Shown here one piece after another: positions 6,875 through 15,071 of a stretch of DNA of 31,749 bases. The translations under genes and the position numbers were made by a program. The DNA lies in contig CAYJME010000012.1 in the NCBI GenBank assembly GCA_964370795.1, positions 1-31,749 on the forward strand, in the 5' to 3' direction. Numbering within the stretch: position 1 is the first letter of the stretch; each line of letters begins with the position of its first letter. Source of the DNA: JAHFOW01 sp964370795 (GTDB lineage Bacteria; Planctomycetota; Brocadiia; Brocadiales; Brocadiaceae). The notes beneath the pieces were generated by a model that saw only the letters and a program-made list of their open reading frames with translations, did not search any database and was not told where the DNA came from.

Positions 6875-7576
6875 TTAACTGGCTGGCGATTGTTCTGGCG
6901 ATACTTCCCTCAGAATGACTGTCCTGCCCTTATAGGAAACAAGATTTTTATTTCCTTTTAAGAGTGTAATAATCCTGCTGAGGGTCTCTCGCGATGTTCC
7001 AACTATATTGGAAAGCTCCTGGTGGGTGGGGGCATGTTGGATTTCAACAGTATTTTCTACCTTAACCCCCTGATCGTGTGCCAATTGCTGGAGCACCCGT
7101 ACCGTCCTTCCGTAAACATCCAGAAAAGCCAGACTTTCAATCTTTTCATCAGCATGCCTCAAGCGGGAGCAGATTTCCTTTAATACTTTTTTTAATATGT
7201 CTGTTTGGGTTGTTATTAAGTCGTAGAAACTATTTCTGGTAAGCATAAACAGTGAGGCGTCTTCAACGACAATCACGCATGCGGATCTGGGCTCGTTGTC
7301 CAGCAGGGACAGTTCACCGAAAAAATCACCTGACTTTAAGACAGAAAGGACGATCTCCTTGCCATCTTTATTAAAAAGCGTTACTTTTACAACACCGCTT
7401 ACAACAATGTAAAAAATATCACCTGGATCACCCTGACGTACGACGGTATATCCTTTGGTAAATTTCTTGACCGTTCCAACCTTATAAAGCATATCGAGTT
7501 GTCTTTCGTTCAGGGCGCTGAATAACGGTACATTTTTTAGTTCGGTATTTAAATTAATTTCCTTTCCTTTGTTCAT
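6875..7576 (-). CDS. Crp/Fnr family transcription regulator (Crp-like)
   Basis: 233 residues. The cyclic-nucleotide-binding beta-roll spans about 15-130 with the phosphate-binding cassette GDFFGELSLLDNEPRSA (about 83-99). The Glu and Arg-Ser of E. coli CRP are kept, so cNMP or a related effector is plausible. A long dimer helix follows (about 125-165), then a winged helix (about 170-230). The recognition helix is GTSRETLSRII, with the Arg, Glu and second Arg that read TGTGA in CRP. There are no FNR-type N-terminal cysteines, so it is not an [4Fe-4S] oxygen sensor. It lies immediately downstream of the DUF1858/NnrS-like gene on the same strand. A matching TGTGA-N6-TCACA site lies at 25171-25186. 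Anammox and denitrifying bacteria use such regulators for NOx and redox control, which is inference here. Confidence 0.92.
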   Translation of the reverse strand: MNKGKEINLNTELKNVPLFSALNERQLDMLYKVGTVKKFTKGYTVVRQGDPGDIFYIVVSGVVKVTLFNKDGKEIVLSVLKSGDFFGELSLLDNEPRSACVIVVEDASLFMLTRNSFYDLITTQTDILKKVLKEICSRLRHADEKIESLAFLDVYGRTVRVLQQLAHDQGVKVENTVEIQHAPTHQELSNIVGTSRETLSRIITLLKGNKNLVSYKGRTVILREVSPEQSPAS

Positions 7577-7655
7577 ACGCTATCTTATGTGGCTTTACAG
7601 CACAACATCCTCCACAATTTTTCGTCTTGTTTATACGTCGGAATGGTTTAGGCTG

Positions 7656-7677
7656 ACGGGAAAAATGTTTTTTCCGT
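7656..7677 (-). terminator. Hairpin between the DUF1858/NnrS-like gene and the Crp gene
   Basis: ACGGGAAAAA and TTTTTTCCGT pair at 9 of 10 positions around a 2-base loop. The hairpin sits 39 bp after the stop of the upstream membrane-protein gene and 80 bp before the Crp start. It may end or attenuate the first transcript, but no separate U-tract follows. A TTTACGTAAA palindrome at 7677-7686 abuts it. Confidence 0.4.
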
Positions 7678-7715
7678 TTACGTAAAGGGGCGTTCTTGAA
7701 AAATTTCTTAGGAGA

Positions 7716-9455
7716 TTAACTTTTTACGGCAATCTTATCGTTCAGAGCCTTGATAAATTTGTCCATATCCACGTTGTGCATCCTGGTTGCCATTTCAATG
7801 GACGCAACACGGCCCATGGTATTCCGCATAACAGGATTGGCCATCTGGCTAAAACCAAAGTCAATAAATACCTGAAGTGTCTCTGGATATGCGTCTACTA
7901 TATCGAAGACCTTTGTATCCTTTGTGACCTCTAATAATTTCTTTGCTTCGGCTGGTTTGACAACCTGTGTAGTATTCATAGTTTTCCACAGATTATATCC
8001 GAAGAGACCGAGTGCTGCTAATTCAAACCATCCAGAGGTTCCCATGGTCGCATAAAAGAGCTTTCTTCCGCTCACTCCCACGAGAATTTGAGAAAATACT
8101 CGTAAAAAACAACCAACATTTATAAGGATAAATGTCAAGTCCGACATTTTCTGACTATACATATTAATCCCTTTGAAGGTAGGAATCATTTTTGATGCGT
8201 AACCAATAATCATCATCGTTATGAATCCAACGGTAAGCGCATGATTCAACGAACCATGAAACCTCTTTTGCATTTCCGAACCATGTCCCAGGAAGGGGAT
8301 AACAAGGAGAATTATCGTGCTGATGATTAGCCAGATATATGCCGTACGAATGGTCTTGGTGTAACTCCTGTCCATTACCACATCGTGGAGTTCTTTTGTG
8401 GAGCGTTCAAAAACACGTAAACCATAGATAAATGCAAGGATGGCAAAGGCCATGGGAAAGACAATAAATTGAGAAAATCTCAATGCCACAGTACTTTTGT
8501 CGGCGAACATGTACGCTGCAAAATATATCGGAATGGATATGTTGAGGATCCAAAAGGTCAGGTTGACCGGCTTTTCACGGACTGGCTTGATATCAAGAAA
8601 TGCGTACACCGTCCTGATGTTTATAGCAAAGATAAACATACATACAAAACCAAAAAGATAAAGGTGCACATAGGGACTGAAGACTGCTCTGGGAATCTCA
8701 ATCAAGGCATGTTTGTATATATACATGATCATTCCGAAATTTAACCCTGTTGAAATAAGAAACCAGATAACACCTGCCTTGAAAAATTTATCAAAGACGC
8801 CTTTTTTTTCCTTACTTGCCAAAATAGTGCGGAGGATAATTAAGACAAATAAACAAATCGAGATGGTTTCACAAATTGAAGATATCGGTAACAGGAATCT
8901 CGTACCTTGGAAGGATAGCGGTTGTATAATTGTCCGTAGTACTAAACTGGCAACAATAAGCACGTAGCAGATGCTGGTCAGATTTCTCGATCTGAGCTCG
9001 GTATTCTTTACCCGTGGTATGATGTAGAGGGAAAAACCCATGATACAAAGACCCACCCACCCATAAAGCTGGGCATGACCGTGAGCCTGAATAAGTGTGT
9101 AATATATTGAGTTAAAATTCAGCTTGAGTGCTATATAACTCAATATGATAGCGCCAAAAGTCACACCAACAGTAAGCGTCAAAACAATGGCGGTTTTAAC
9201 AAACTTTTCGTATATTTTATCTTCTTCCAGTTTTGGAAGTTCGATATGCTCTCCGCCACCCTTTGCGATGGCCTCGTTGAGCTCTTTTACAAGGGTATCA
9301 TAATCAACCTCATGTGCTTTGGCAAAAAAGGCAATCGGTTCATTGGGACCACGAACACCGCCCGCAATAACAAGATTGTATTTTTTGAATACAGAAAGCG
9401 TTTCCGGATGCGACTCAATGAGGTCTTTGATTATCGTATTTCTGTTAATTTCCAT
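7716..9455 (-). CDS. DUF1858 - NnrS/heme-copper-like membrane domain - DUF1858 protein
   Basis: 579 residues from the ATG at 9455; a GTG at 9473 would add six residues but lies within a 16-bp dyad. Residues about 3-65 form a DUF1858 domain (TIIKDLIESHPETLSVFKKY). Then come about 12 hydrophobic helices (about 85-495). Histidines sit in HGHAQLYGW, SPYVHLYLFGF and SLNHALTVGFITMMIIG, the last followed by YASKMIPTFKG. These resemble NnrS and the heme-binding helices of CcoN/NorB-type oxidases. A second DUF1858 domain closes the protein (about 515-575, VFDIVDAYPETLQVFIDFGF). DUF1858 often accompanies redox and nitrogen-oxide enzymes. The likely role is an inner-membrane heme or copper protein in NO handling or redox sensing. 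Electron-transfer partners are not encoded nearby. The Crp-like regulator follows on the same strand. Confidence 0.8.
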   Translation of the reverse strand: MEINRNTIIKDLIESHPETLSVFKKYNLVIAGGVRGPNEPIAFFAKAHEVDYDTLVKELNEAIAKGGGEHIELPKLEEDKIYEKFVKTAIVLTLTVGVTFGAIILSYIALKLNFNSIYYTLIQAHGHAQLYGWVGLCIMGFSLYIIPRVKNTELRSRNLTSICYVLIVASLVLRTIIQPLSFQGTRFLLPISSICETISICLFVLIILRTILASKEKKGVFDKFFKAGVIWFLISTGLNFGMIMYIYKHALIEIPRAVFSPYVHLYLFGFVCMFIFAINIRTVYAFLDIKPVREKPVNLTFWILNISIPIYFAAYMFADKSTVALRFSQFIVFPMAFAILAFIYGLRVFERSTKELHDVVMDRSYTKTIRTAYIWLIISTIILLVIPFLGHGSEMQKRFHGSLNHALTVGFITMMIIGYASKMIPTFKGINMYSQKMSDLTFILINVGCFLRVFSQILVGVSGRKLFYATMGTSGWFELAALGLFGYNLWKTMNTTQVVKPAEAKKLLEVTKDTKVFDIVDAYPETLQVFIDFGFSQMANPVMRNTMGRVASIEMATRMHNVDMDKFIKALNDKIAVKS

Positions 9456-9464
9456 AAGTGAAAA

Positions 9465-9480
9465 GTAAAACACATTTTAC
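9465..9480. promoter_or_regulatory. 16-bp operator-like dyad at the 5' end of the NnrS-like gene
   Basis: GTAAAACACATTTTAC is a perfect 6-4-6 inverted repeat whose edge lies 10 bp upstream of the preferred ATG and overlaps the alternative GTG. The 16-bp size and 4-base spacing fit a Crp/Fnr-superfamily or similar dimer site, but the half-site is not TGTGA or TTGAT. It may instead form a translation-blocking hairpin. Confidence 0.45.
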
Positions 9481-9539
9481 AGAAGCTTTCAAGAAAATAA
9501 AATGCATAAGGTTGTTTTCGTGATTTTTCTATCCGTACA

Positions 9540-9569
9540 GATTGAAATATTTCCCGTTATGTTTCAATC
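9540..9569. promoter_or_regulatory. Inverted repeat GATTGAAA-N14-TTTCAATC in the divergent region
   Basis: Perfect 8-base arms lie 22 bp centre to centre, that is two helical turns, in the 254-bp region between the divergent NnrS-like gene and miaB. It could bind a regulator of either gene. No other copy was seen. Confidence 0.35.
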
Positions 9570-9612
9570 CATTCAATATGAGGTATCCGTAGTTTCTCCT
9601 GTGTGCTTCACC

Positions 9613-9641
9613 TTGACAGAACAGGGCTGAGTTGTTATAGT
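9613..9641 (+). promoter_or_regulatory. Sigma-70 promoter of miaB
   Basis: TTGACA (9613-9618), a 17-bp spacer and TATAGT (9636-9641) give a near-consensus housekeeping promoter. Transcription should begin about 9648. Confidence 0.8.
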
Positions 9642-9651
9642 TTTTTTACGT

Positions 9652-9669
9652 GTAGGAGCCGTCTCCTAC
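9652..9669 (+). promoter_or_regulatory. Hairpin at the 5' end of the miaB transcript
   Basis: GTAGGAG-CCGT-CTCCTAC is a perfect 7-bp stem with a 4-base loop, placed at the predicted transcript start. It leaves about 60 bases of leader before the ATG. It may protect the mRNA 5' end or hide the internal GGAG. Confidence 0.55.
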
Positions 9670-9730
9670 CAGTCATTACCTTACATTGTTATAAGCTCTT
9701 TGTGAGCTTTTGGCTTTTGAGATTCGTAAC

Positions 9731-11089
9731 ATGATTAGTTCCCCACAATTTCTTAAAGACCGGGAATCCAAGACCGTCTTCTTTGAAACCTTCGGCTGCC
9801 AGATGAATAAACTCGATGCAGAGCTTTCATTGGGATTGTTGCAGGAGGATGGCTATCGTATCGTTGATAAGGTTGAAGACGCCGATGTGGTTTTGTTTAA
9901 CACCTGTAGTGTCCGGCAACACGCCGAAGATAAAGTATATTCCCACCTTGGAGCATTAAAAACACTGAAAAAAAAACACCCGGATGTTATCATAGGCGTC
10001 CTCGGGTGTATGGCGCAAAAGGATGGTGAGTCCATATTCAAGCGCATGCCGCTTGTTGATCTTGTTTGTGGCACGCGCATGTTTTCCCGGCTGCCGGAAC
10101 TCCTCTTAACTATCAGGAACCATGGCTCCCATGTGTTAGCGGTGGATGAGGATCAGGTTGTCAGTGTAAAGCGGGTGGCTGCCTACCGCCCAAATACATA
10201 TCAGGCTTTTGTTACGGTTATCAGGGGTTGCGATAATTTCTGCTCGTATTGTATTGTACCCTATGTACGCGGCCGGGAGATCAGCCGGACAATTTCCGAC
10301 GTCAAAGAAGAGGTACAATCCCTCGTATCAAACGGTTGTAAAGAAATTACGCTCCTCGGACAAAATATCAATTCGTACGGAAAGGGCCTGTCCGGAAATG
10401 TTAATCTGGGAGACCTCCTTTCAGCGCTAGAAGATATAGACGGCCTTGACAGGGTCAGATTTGTAACTTCTCATCCTGCAGATATGTCGCGTGAAATCAT
10501 CCGCACCATAAGCCGATTAAAAAAAGTGTGTGAGCATATACACATGCCTGCCCAATCAGGTTCTGACCGGGTACTCGGACTGATGCGACGCGGGTATACA
10601 TCGGGTTACTATCGTGAATTAATCAGATTTGCACGGGAGTATATTCCCCATCTTGCCGTGGCGAGTGACTTTATTGTCGGATTTCCCGGAGAAACAGAGG
10701 AAGACTTCCAGGAGACCGTGCAAATGATGGAAGATATTCGTTTTCAAAACTGTTTCATATTTAAATACTCGCCCCGCACAGGCACGAAGGCTGCCGAACT
10801 GATAGATGATGTGGCTGACGAGGTAAAAAGGGAACGGAATTTAAAGTTGCTGGAATTACAGAAGCGCATCAGCCTGGAAGAAAATAAAAAGGTGTTGGGC
10901 AAAAAGGTGCAGGTACTTGTGGAAGGCGGAAGCAAATCCGATCCAAGGAAGCTGTCGGGCAGGACACGGCAAAATCATATTGTTATTTTCCATGGTACGC
11001 CTGATTTGGCGGGAAGACTCGTTGATATTACCATACAGGAAGTAACAGATCTTACCCTGTTCGGCAAGCTTACCGATGGTTTAAGTTGA
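9731..11089 (+). CDS. miaB: tRNA-2-methylthio-N6-dimethylallyladenosine synthase MiaB
   Basis: Radical-SAM enzyme that adds the 2-methylthio group to i6A37 in tRNAs reading U-starting codons. The N-terminal UPF0004 domain has the three auxiliary-cluster cysteines in ETFGCQMN, NTCSV and GVLGCMAQ. The radical-SAM motif CxxxCxxC is CDNFCSYC, followed by IVPYVRGREISR. LGQNINSYG and HMPAQSGS are family-typical. The C-terminal TRAM domain (about the last 65 residues) ends the protein. I take the ATG at 9731 (452 residues), which has a weak GAG upstream. A TTG at 9710 would add seven residues that the family does not need. It is monocistronic, with a strong promoter and a terminator hairpin at 11130-11162. 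Confidence 0.95.
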   Translation: MISSPQFLKDRESKTVFFETFGCQMNKLDAELSLGLLQEDGYRIVDKVEDADVVLFNTCSVRQHAEDKVYSHLGALKTLKKKHPDVIIGVLGCMAQKDGESIFKRMPLVDLVCGTRMFSRLPELLLTIRNHGSHVLAVDEDQVVSVKRVAAYRPNTYQAFVTVIRGCDNFCSYCIVPYVRGREISRTISDVKEEVQSLVSNGCKEITLLGQNINSYGKGLSGNVNLGDLLSALEDIDGLDRVRFVTSHPADMSREIIRTISRLKKVCEHIHMPAQSGSDRVLGLMRRGYTSGYYRELIRFAREYIPHLAVASDFIVGFPGETEEDFQETVQMMEDIRFQNCFIFKYSPRTGTKAAELIDDVADEVKRERNLKLLELQKRISLEENKKVLGKKVQVLVEGGSKSDPRKLSGRTRQNHIVIFHGTPDLAGRLVDITIQEVTDLTLFGKLTDGLS

Positions 11090-11129
11090 GCTGCTTATGG
11101 CAGTATCTTTAGCTCGTTTCCATAAGCCG

Positions 11130-11162
11130 TTCAAACGGTTTAAACCGATTAAACCGTTTGAA
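11130..11162. terminator. Bidirectional terminator hairpin between convergent miaB and the ABC exporter
   Basis: TTCAAACGGTTTAA, the loop ACCGA and TTAAACCGTTTGAA give a perfect 14-bp stem. It lies 40 bp after the miaB stop and 22 bp after the exporter stop on the other strand. There is no U-tract on either side, so it may be a transcript-end stabiliser rather than a classical terminator. Confidence 0.65.
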
Positions 11163-11184
11163 TAAAATGAAAATTCCTATGCAA

Positions 11185-12981
11185 TCAGGTTAGTAACTCT
11201 TCCTTCATGTACACCTTATAGAGTTGGTTGTAAAGTCCATCTTGTCGCAGCAGTTCTTCGTGACTGCCTTCTTCAATCTTTTCTCCCTTGTTCAAGACTA
11301 TAATCTTATCGCAATGAAGTATGGTTGATAACCGATGGGCGATGATTATAGACGTCCTGTCCATTGTTACTTTGTGGAGGGCATTCTGTATGAGTACCTC
11401 AGCGATGGGGTCCATGTTGGAAGTAGCTTCATCGAGGATGATTACCCGCGGGTCATAGATGATAATTCTTGATAAGGAGATAAATTGACGTTCACCGGCG
11501 GAGAGGTTCGCCCCGCGCTCGGCAATTTCCGTGTCAAGACCTCTGTGCATACGATCTATAAAAGGCATTAAGCCAAGAGAATCAATGATACCCAGTACCT
11601 CTGAATCTGATAGAGGATTGAAGAGGGTGATATTTTCCCGTAATGTGCCTGCAAATAAAAAAACATCCTGGCTGACTAACCCAATGACATGTCGTAATCC
11701 AATCTTTTCTATCTTGCGAATGTCGATCTGGTCGAGATAAATGGTTCCTTTCTGAATTTCGTAGAGACGCGTTAAAACACTCGTGATTGACGTTTTCCCG
11801 CTCCCCGTCACACCCACGAGGGCAACGGATTGTCCGGGTTCTATTCGGAATGAAATGTCCCTGAGTACATAATCATTTCCCGTGTAGGAAAACCAGACGT
11901 TTTCAAATTGTATTGCACCGTGAAAGCCGCTTTTTAAGACTTCCTGCGCGGGATTTGGAACAACGTAATCCACCTCGGCCGGTTCTCCCATAAGGGTAAA
12001 GATACGCTCGGCTGACGCCATGGCGCCCTGAAAGATATTGTATTTTTCTACAATGTCCCGAATCGGGTCAAATAAGTCGTGGATGTATGAAAGAAACGCC
12101 ACCAGAATCCCCAACGTGAGAAATCCGTGTATATATTTCCCGGCGCCATACCAGAGGATAAGGCCAACGGCCAGTGCGCTTACCATGTTAATTGCCGGCT
12201 GAAATACCGCAAAATAACGGATATATTTGACCTGTTCTTTTAAATATTCATCGTTGATCTTGTCAAATTTTTCATAATTCTTTTTCTCCCGGTTAAAAAG
12301 CTGGATGACCTTCATCCCGTTAATGTTTTCATTCAGATAGGCATTGATGCTTGCAAGTTTACGCCGTATCTCACGGAATGAATTTTTCATGCGGCTGCCA
12401 AACCAGAGGGCAATGATTACAATAATAGGAAAGACGGAAATGGTAATCAGTGCAAGCTTCCAGTTTAACATGAACATGGCCACAAAGATGCCCACAATAA
12501 TACAGATATCCCCTATCACAACAATGACACCGGCGGAAAAAAGTTCTCCGATAGCTGCAATATCATTGGTCAGGCGCGTAACGATTCTGCCAACGGGGTT
12601 TTTGTCAAAAAAGGAAACCGGGAGCGATTGAACGTGGCGGAAAAGCTCCATGCGCATGTCCAGCATGACCTTCTGTCCAATGACCTGTATATTATAACTT
12701 TGCAGGATAACTAATAATAACCGCAGGGATTGGATTCCCAGGATGTAAAGTGCAATTTTATAGGTGAGTGATATATCTCCTCTGGTAATGCCGTGATCAA
12801 TTGCATATCCGAAGAGATATGGGCTCATCAGGAAGAGGGCGGTGGTTGCCACTACCATAAGCACCGATACGACGCCGGCGCCTTTGTAGCGGAGGATATA
12901 CGACAACAGTTTTTTAATGACTGTTCTGTCGTATACCTTACCGGTTAAAACATCTTCTGTGAAAAATTCTTCTTTATTCAT
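11185..12981 (-). CDS. ABC exporter half-transporter, catalytically complete subunit (YheH/TM288-like)
   Basis: 598 residues from the ATG at 12981; a GTG at 12996 lies in a repeat and is unlikely. A six-helix type IV (MsbA-like) membrane domain occupies about 20-310 and an ATPase domain about 350-590. Walker A is GVTGSGKT (about 390-397), the Q-loop GLVSQDVFL, the signature NLSAGERQ, Walker B VIILDEATSNMD with the catalytic Glu, and the switch His is in IIAHR. It lies 79 bp downstream of a second exporter gene whose ATP site has Asp in place of Glu. This is the arrangement of heterodimeric exporters such as BmrCD, YheIH and TM287/288. The substrate is unknown (drugs, lipids or peptides). Both genes are probably transcribed together from upstream of 14977. 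Confidence 0.88.
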   Translation of the reverse strand: MNKEEFFTEDVLTGKVYDRTVIKKLLSYILRYKGAGVVSVLMVVATTALFLMSPYLFGYAIDHGITRGDISLTYKIALYILGIQSLRLLLVILQSYNIQVIGQKVMLDMRMELFRHVQSLPVSFFDKNPVGRIVTRLTNDIAAIGELFSAGVIVVIGDICIIVGIFVAMFMLNWKLALITISVFPIIVIIALWFGSRMKNSFREIRRKLASINAYLNENINGMKVIQLFNREKKNYEKFDKINDEYLKEQVKYIRYFAVFQPAINMVSALAVGLILWYGAGKYIHGFLTLGILVAFLSYIHDLFDPIRDIVEKYNIFQGAMASAERIFTLMGEPAEVDYVVPNPAQEVLKSGFHGAIQFENVWFSYTGNDYVLRDISFRIEPGQSVALVGVTGSGKTSITSVLTRLYEIQKGTIYLDQIDIRKIEKIGLRHVIGLVSQDVFLFAGTLRENITLFNPLSDSEVLGIIDSLGLMPFIDRMHRGLDTEIAERGANLSAGERQFISLSRIIIYDPRVIILDEATSNMDPIAEVLIQNALHKVTMDRTSIIIAHRLSTILHCDKIIVLNKGEKIEEGSHEELLRQDGLYNQLYKVYMKEELLT

Positions 12982-12990
12982 AAAAATATT

Positions 12991-13045
12991 AGCCACGAAG
13001 TCACAAAAACACGAAGTTTAATCTCTGTGAGTCTCTGCGGTGAAT
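12991..13045. repeat. Dispersed CACGAAG/CTCTGTG-type repeat between the exporter genes
   Basis: The 79-bp gap between the two exporter genes contains AGCCACGAAGTCAC, ACACGAAG and then CTCTGTGAGTCTCTGCGGTGAA. This matches the intergenic repeat text seen in many bacterial genomes (purine-rich CACRAAG units and CTCTGTG units). A weaker similar string (AGACGCAAAGATGCAAAAT) is at 6762-6780. It causes the false GTG start at 12996. Confidence 0.5.
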
Positions 13046-13060
13046 TTGCCCTTGATCTTC

Positions 13061-14977
13061 TCAATTTCCCAATTTCTCAACTTCTATATTTTCTTCCAGT
13101 GCCTCTTTCGTGTATAAAGAAGTGTATAACCCGTTGGTTTTGATAAGTTGTTCGTGCGTGCCTTTCTCCACAATCATGCCGTCTTTCAAGACAACAATTA
13201 TATCAAAATCCCGAATGGCGGGGAGTCTGTGGGTAACAACCAGCAGCGTTCTGCCGGGAAATGTTTTTACGATATTTTTCATTATGGCGTCTTCTACCCG
13301 TGCATCTACGGCGGAAAGGCAATCGTCCAGAATAATAATCCGTGGATTGATAGCCAGTGCGCGTGCGATAGTAATGCGCTGCTTCTGGCCGCCGGATAAA
13401 TTGATTCCCCGTTCGCCCAGATAACTCTCGAATTTATGAGGAAGTTCCTGTATTTCTTTTTCTATGCCCGCCATACGGGCAAGTTCCTGTGCTCTATCGC
13501 ACTGTGTAACATTTTCTGCGCCAAACAATATATTGTCTTCTATCCTGTCAGAGAATAAAAAAGTATCTTGCGGTACAAAGCCGATATGCTGGCGGAGTAT
13601 CTTAATATCGATTGCATTAATATCAATGCCATCTAAAAAAATCCTCTGCATATCTACGGGGATAATTCCCGGGAGCATATTTACCAGCGTTGACTTGCCG
13701 CTCCCAATAGGACCGACAAGGGCTACATGCTGACCTGCGGAGATTTTTAAGTTTATACCTTTGAGTATCCACTCTTCATGGCCTTCGTACCGAAAGTTTA
13801 TATCCCGGAATTCGATCTCGCCTTTTGGTGTGTGGTGTTGTCCTTCTACGATCGACGGTGTTACTCCATTTTTACCTTCTTCCCTGGCAAGATGATGCTG
13901 GTGAGATGAGGTGGTAAGGAGAGTAACTGGATTGTCGCACTGTGCCTCCCTGCTGCTCCTTGAAACTCTTTCTGGCCTTTCCTCCATTATCTCATCAATC
14001 CGTTTCATGGAGGCATTTCCGCGTTGTAACAGGGATAAACACCATCCGATGGCAGTCATGGGCCAGACCATCATGGAGATATAACGTTGAAATGCAACCA
14101 GTGTTCCTAAGGTAATAGCGCCCTCGATGACCATCTTTCCTCCAATAAACAGCAAGATAATGATGCCGGTATAGGTGATATATTCGAAGACAGGTCCCAG
14201 CAGGGATTGGGGAATGGCCAGTGAGAGATTTTTTTTCATATATTCCTTGCACAATTTCAACAGGGCGCTTTCCGCCTGGCGGGACATATTAAACGATTTT
14301 ACAATACGTATACCTGATGTGTTTTCCTGCACCTTTTCACTGATCCTTGAAAACTGTTCCTGGACATCACGAAATCTTTTGTCAATAACGTCTTTAATTT
14401 TATAGGCGATAAAAGGCGTTATGGGCATCAGCAGGAATGTATAAAAAGATAATTCAGGCGACAAGTAAAGAATGATCGGTGGTACGAGAAAGAAATAAAA
14501 TAATGCATCAAGGCCAATCAGGAGTCCAGGCCCGACAGCCATCCGGACGGCGCCGATATCGTTCGTAGCCCGTGACATAAGGTCGCCCGTTTTGTATTTT
14601 TGAAAGAATCTCCGGGAGAGTGTCTCGATATGCTGAAAGAATGCCATGCGGAGGTCATAATCGCATCGAAAGGATGTGCCAATAAAATTAATTCTCCAGA
14701 GGTAACGACACACCCCCTGAAAAAAACTCACCGCAATAAAAAGGATTGAAAGGGTGATGATTTTTTTTAAACTGGCCTCTTTTGAAAGGATATCGATTGC
14801 CCTTTTAAGTATGAGGGGAGGAAAGATATTGACAATGTCTACTGCAATCAGGGCAAGGGTGCCGATAATAAAGTAACGTTTATATTTTTTTACAAATACC
14901 CTGTAGATAATACTTTTTTCCCAGAATCCTCGCATCTTCTTCACAATCGTGTTCAATAGTATTGTCTTATCCTTCAA
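13061..14977 (-). CDS. ABC exporter half-transporter with degenerate ATP site (YheI/TM287-like) and linker insertion
   Basis: 638 residues from a TTG at 14977; an ATG at 14935 (residue 15) is an equally good start. The membrane domain is about 35-330 and the ATPase domain about 385-630. Walker A is GPIGSGKST (422-430), the Q-loop GFVPQDTFL, the signature NLSGGQKQR and Walker B RIIILDDCLSAVD. Here the catalytic Glu is Asp (D552), the hallmark of the degenerate site in heterodimeric exporters. Unusually, the linker between the domains (about 336-384) holds an extra ~45 polar residues, including SHQHHLAREEGKNG. That stretch is encoded by a palindromic DNA element at 13860-13927. The subunit therefore looks normal but carries a repeat insertion that kept the frame. 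Its partner is the next gene downstream. There is an A/T-rich divergent promoter region upstream (14978-15071). Confidence 0.87.
   Translation of the reverse strand: MKDKTILLNTIVKKMRGFWEKSIIYRVFVKKYKRYFIIGTLALIAVDIVNIFPPLILKRAIDILSKEASLKKIITLSILFIAVSFFQGVCRYLWRINFIGTSFRCDYDLRMAFFQHIETLSRRFFQKYKTGDLMSRATNDIGAVRMAVGPGLLIGLDALFYFFLVPPIILYLSPELSFYTFLLMPITPFIAYKIKDVIDKRFRDVQEQFSRISEKVQENTSGIRIVKSFNMSRQAESALLKLCKEYMKKNLSLAIPQSLLGPVFEYITYTGIIILLFIGGKMVIEGAITLGTLVAFQRYISMMVWPMTAIGWCLSLLQRGNASMKRIDEIMEERPERVSRSSREAQCDNPVTLLTTSSHQHHLAREEGKNGVTPSIVEGQHHTPKGEIEFRDINFRYEGHEEWILKGINLKISAGQHVALVGPIGSGKSTLVNMLPGIIPVDMQRIFLDGIDINAIDIKILRQHIGFVPQDTFLFSDRIEDNILFGAENVTQCDRAQELARMAGIEKEIQELPHKFESYLGERGINLSGGQKQRITIARALAINPRIIILDDCLSAVDARVEDAIMKNIVKTFPGRTLLVVTHRLPAIRDFDIIVVLKDGMIVEKGTHEQLIKTNGLYTSLYTKEALEENIEVEKLGN
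13860..13927. repeat. 68-bp imperfect palindrome inserted within the exporter linker
   Basis: The ends are GTTACTC (13860-13866) and GAGTAAC (13921-13927), perfect inverted 7-mers. Inside, TTACC and GGTAA pair again, and the centre resembles the common palindromic repeats with a CCCTGGCA / TGAGG core. In the linker it is read in frame as polar residues, and the exporter family does not have this segment. Confidence 0.6.
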
Positions 14978-15019
14978 TTATCTCTGTATTTTTGCGAATT
15001 TTTGTATAAAATATAAAAT

Positions 15020-15049
15020 TTATCATATTTTAAAAAAATTGTATATGAT
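15020..15049 (+). promoter_or_regulatory. Probable promoter of the methyltransferase operon
   Basis: TTATCA (15020-15025), an 18-bp spacer and TATGAT (15044-15049), 22 bp before the ATG. The region is very A/T-rich, so this is a weak call among several possible hexamer pairs. Confidence 0.4.
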
Positions 15050-15071
15050 TAATTCACGATAGAGATATTCA

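Noticed and set aside
7590..7606. Near Crp site upstream of the Crp gene itself (TGTGC…CCACA on the minus strand)
   Set aside because: The half-sites are one base too far apart and lack the TGTGA/TCACA ends, so autoregulation through it is not supported.
9560..9570. GTTTCAATCC, the typical fragment of CRISPR repeats
   Set aside because: Occurs once, with no regularly spaced copies; it is one arm of the GATTGAAA/TTTCAATC dyad.
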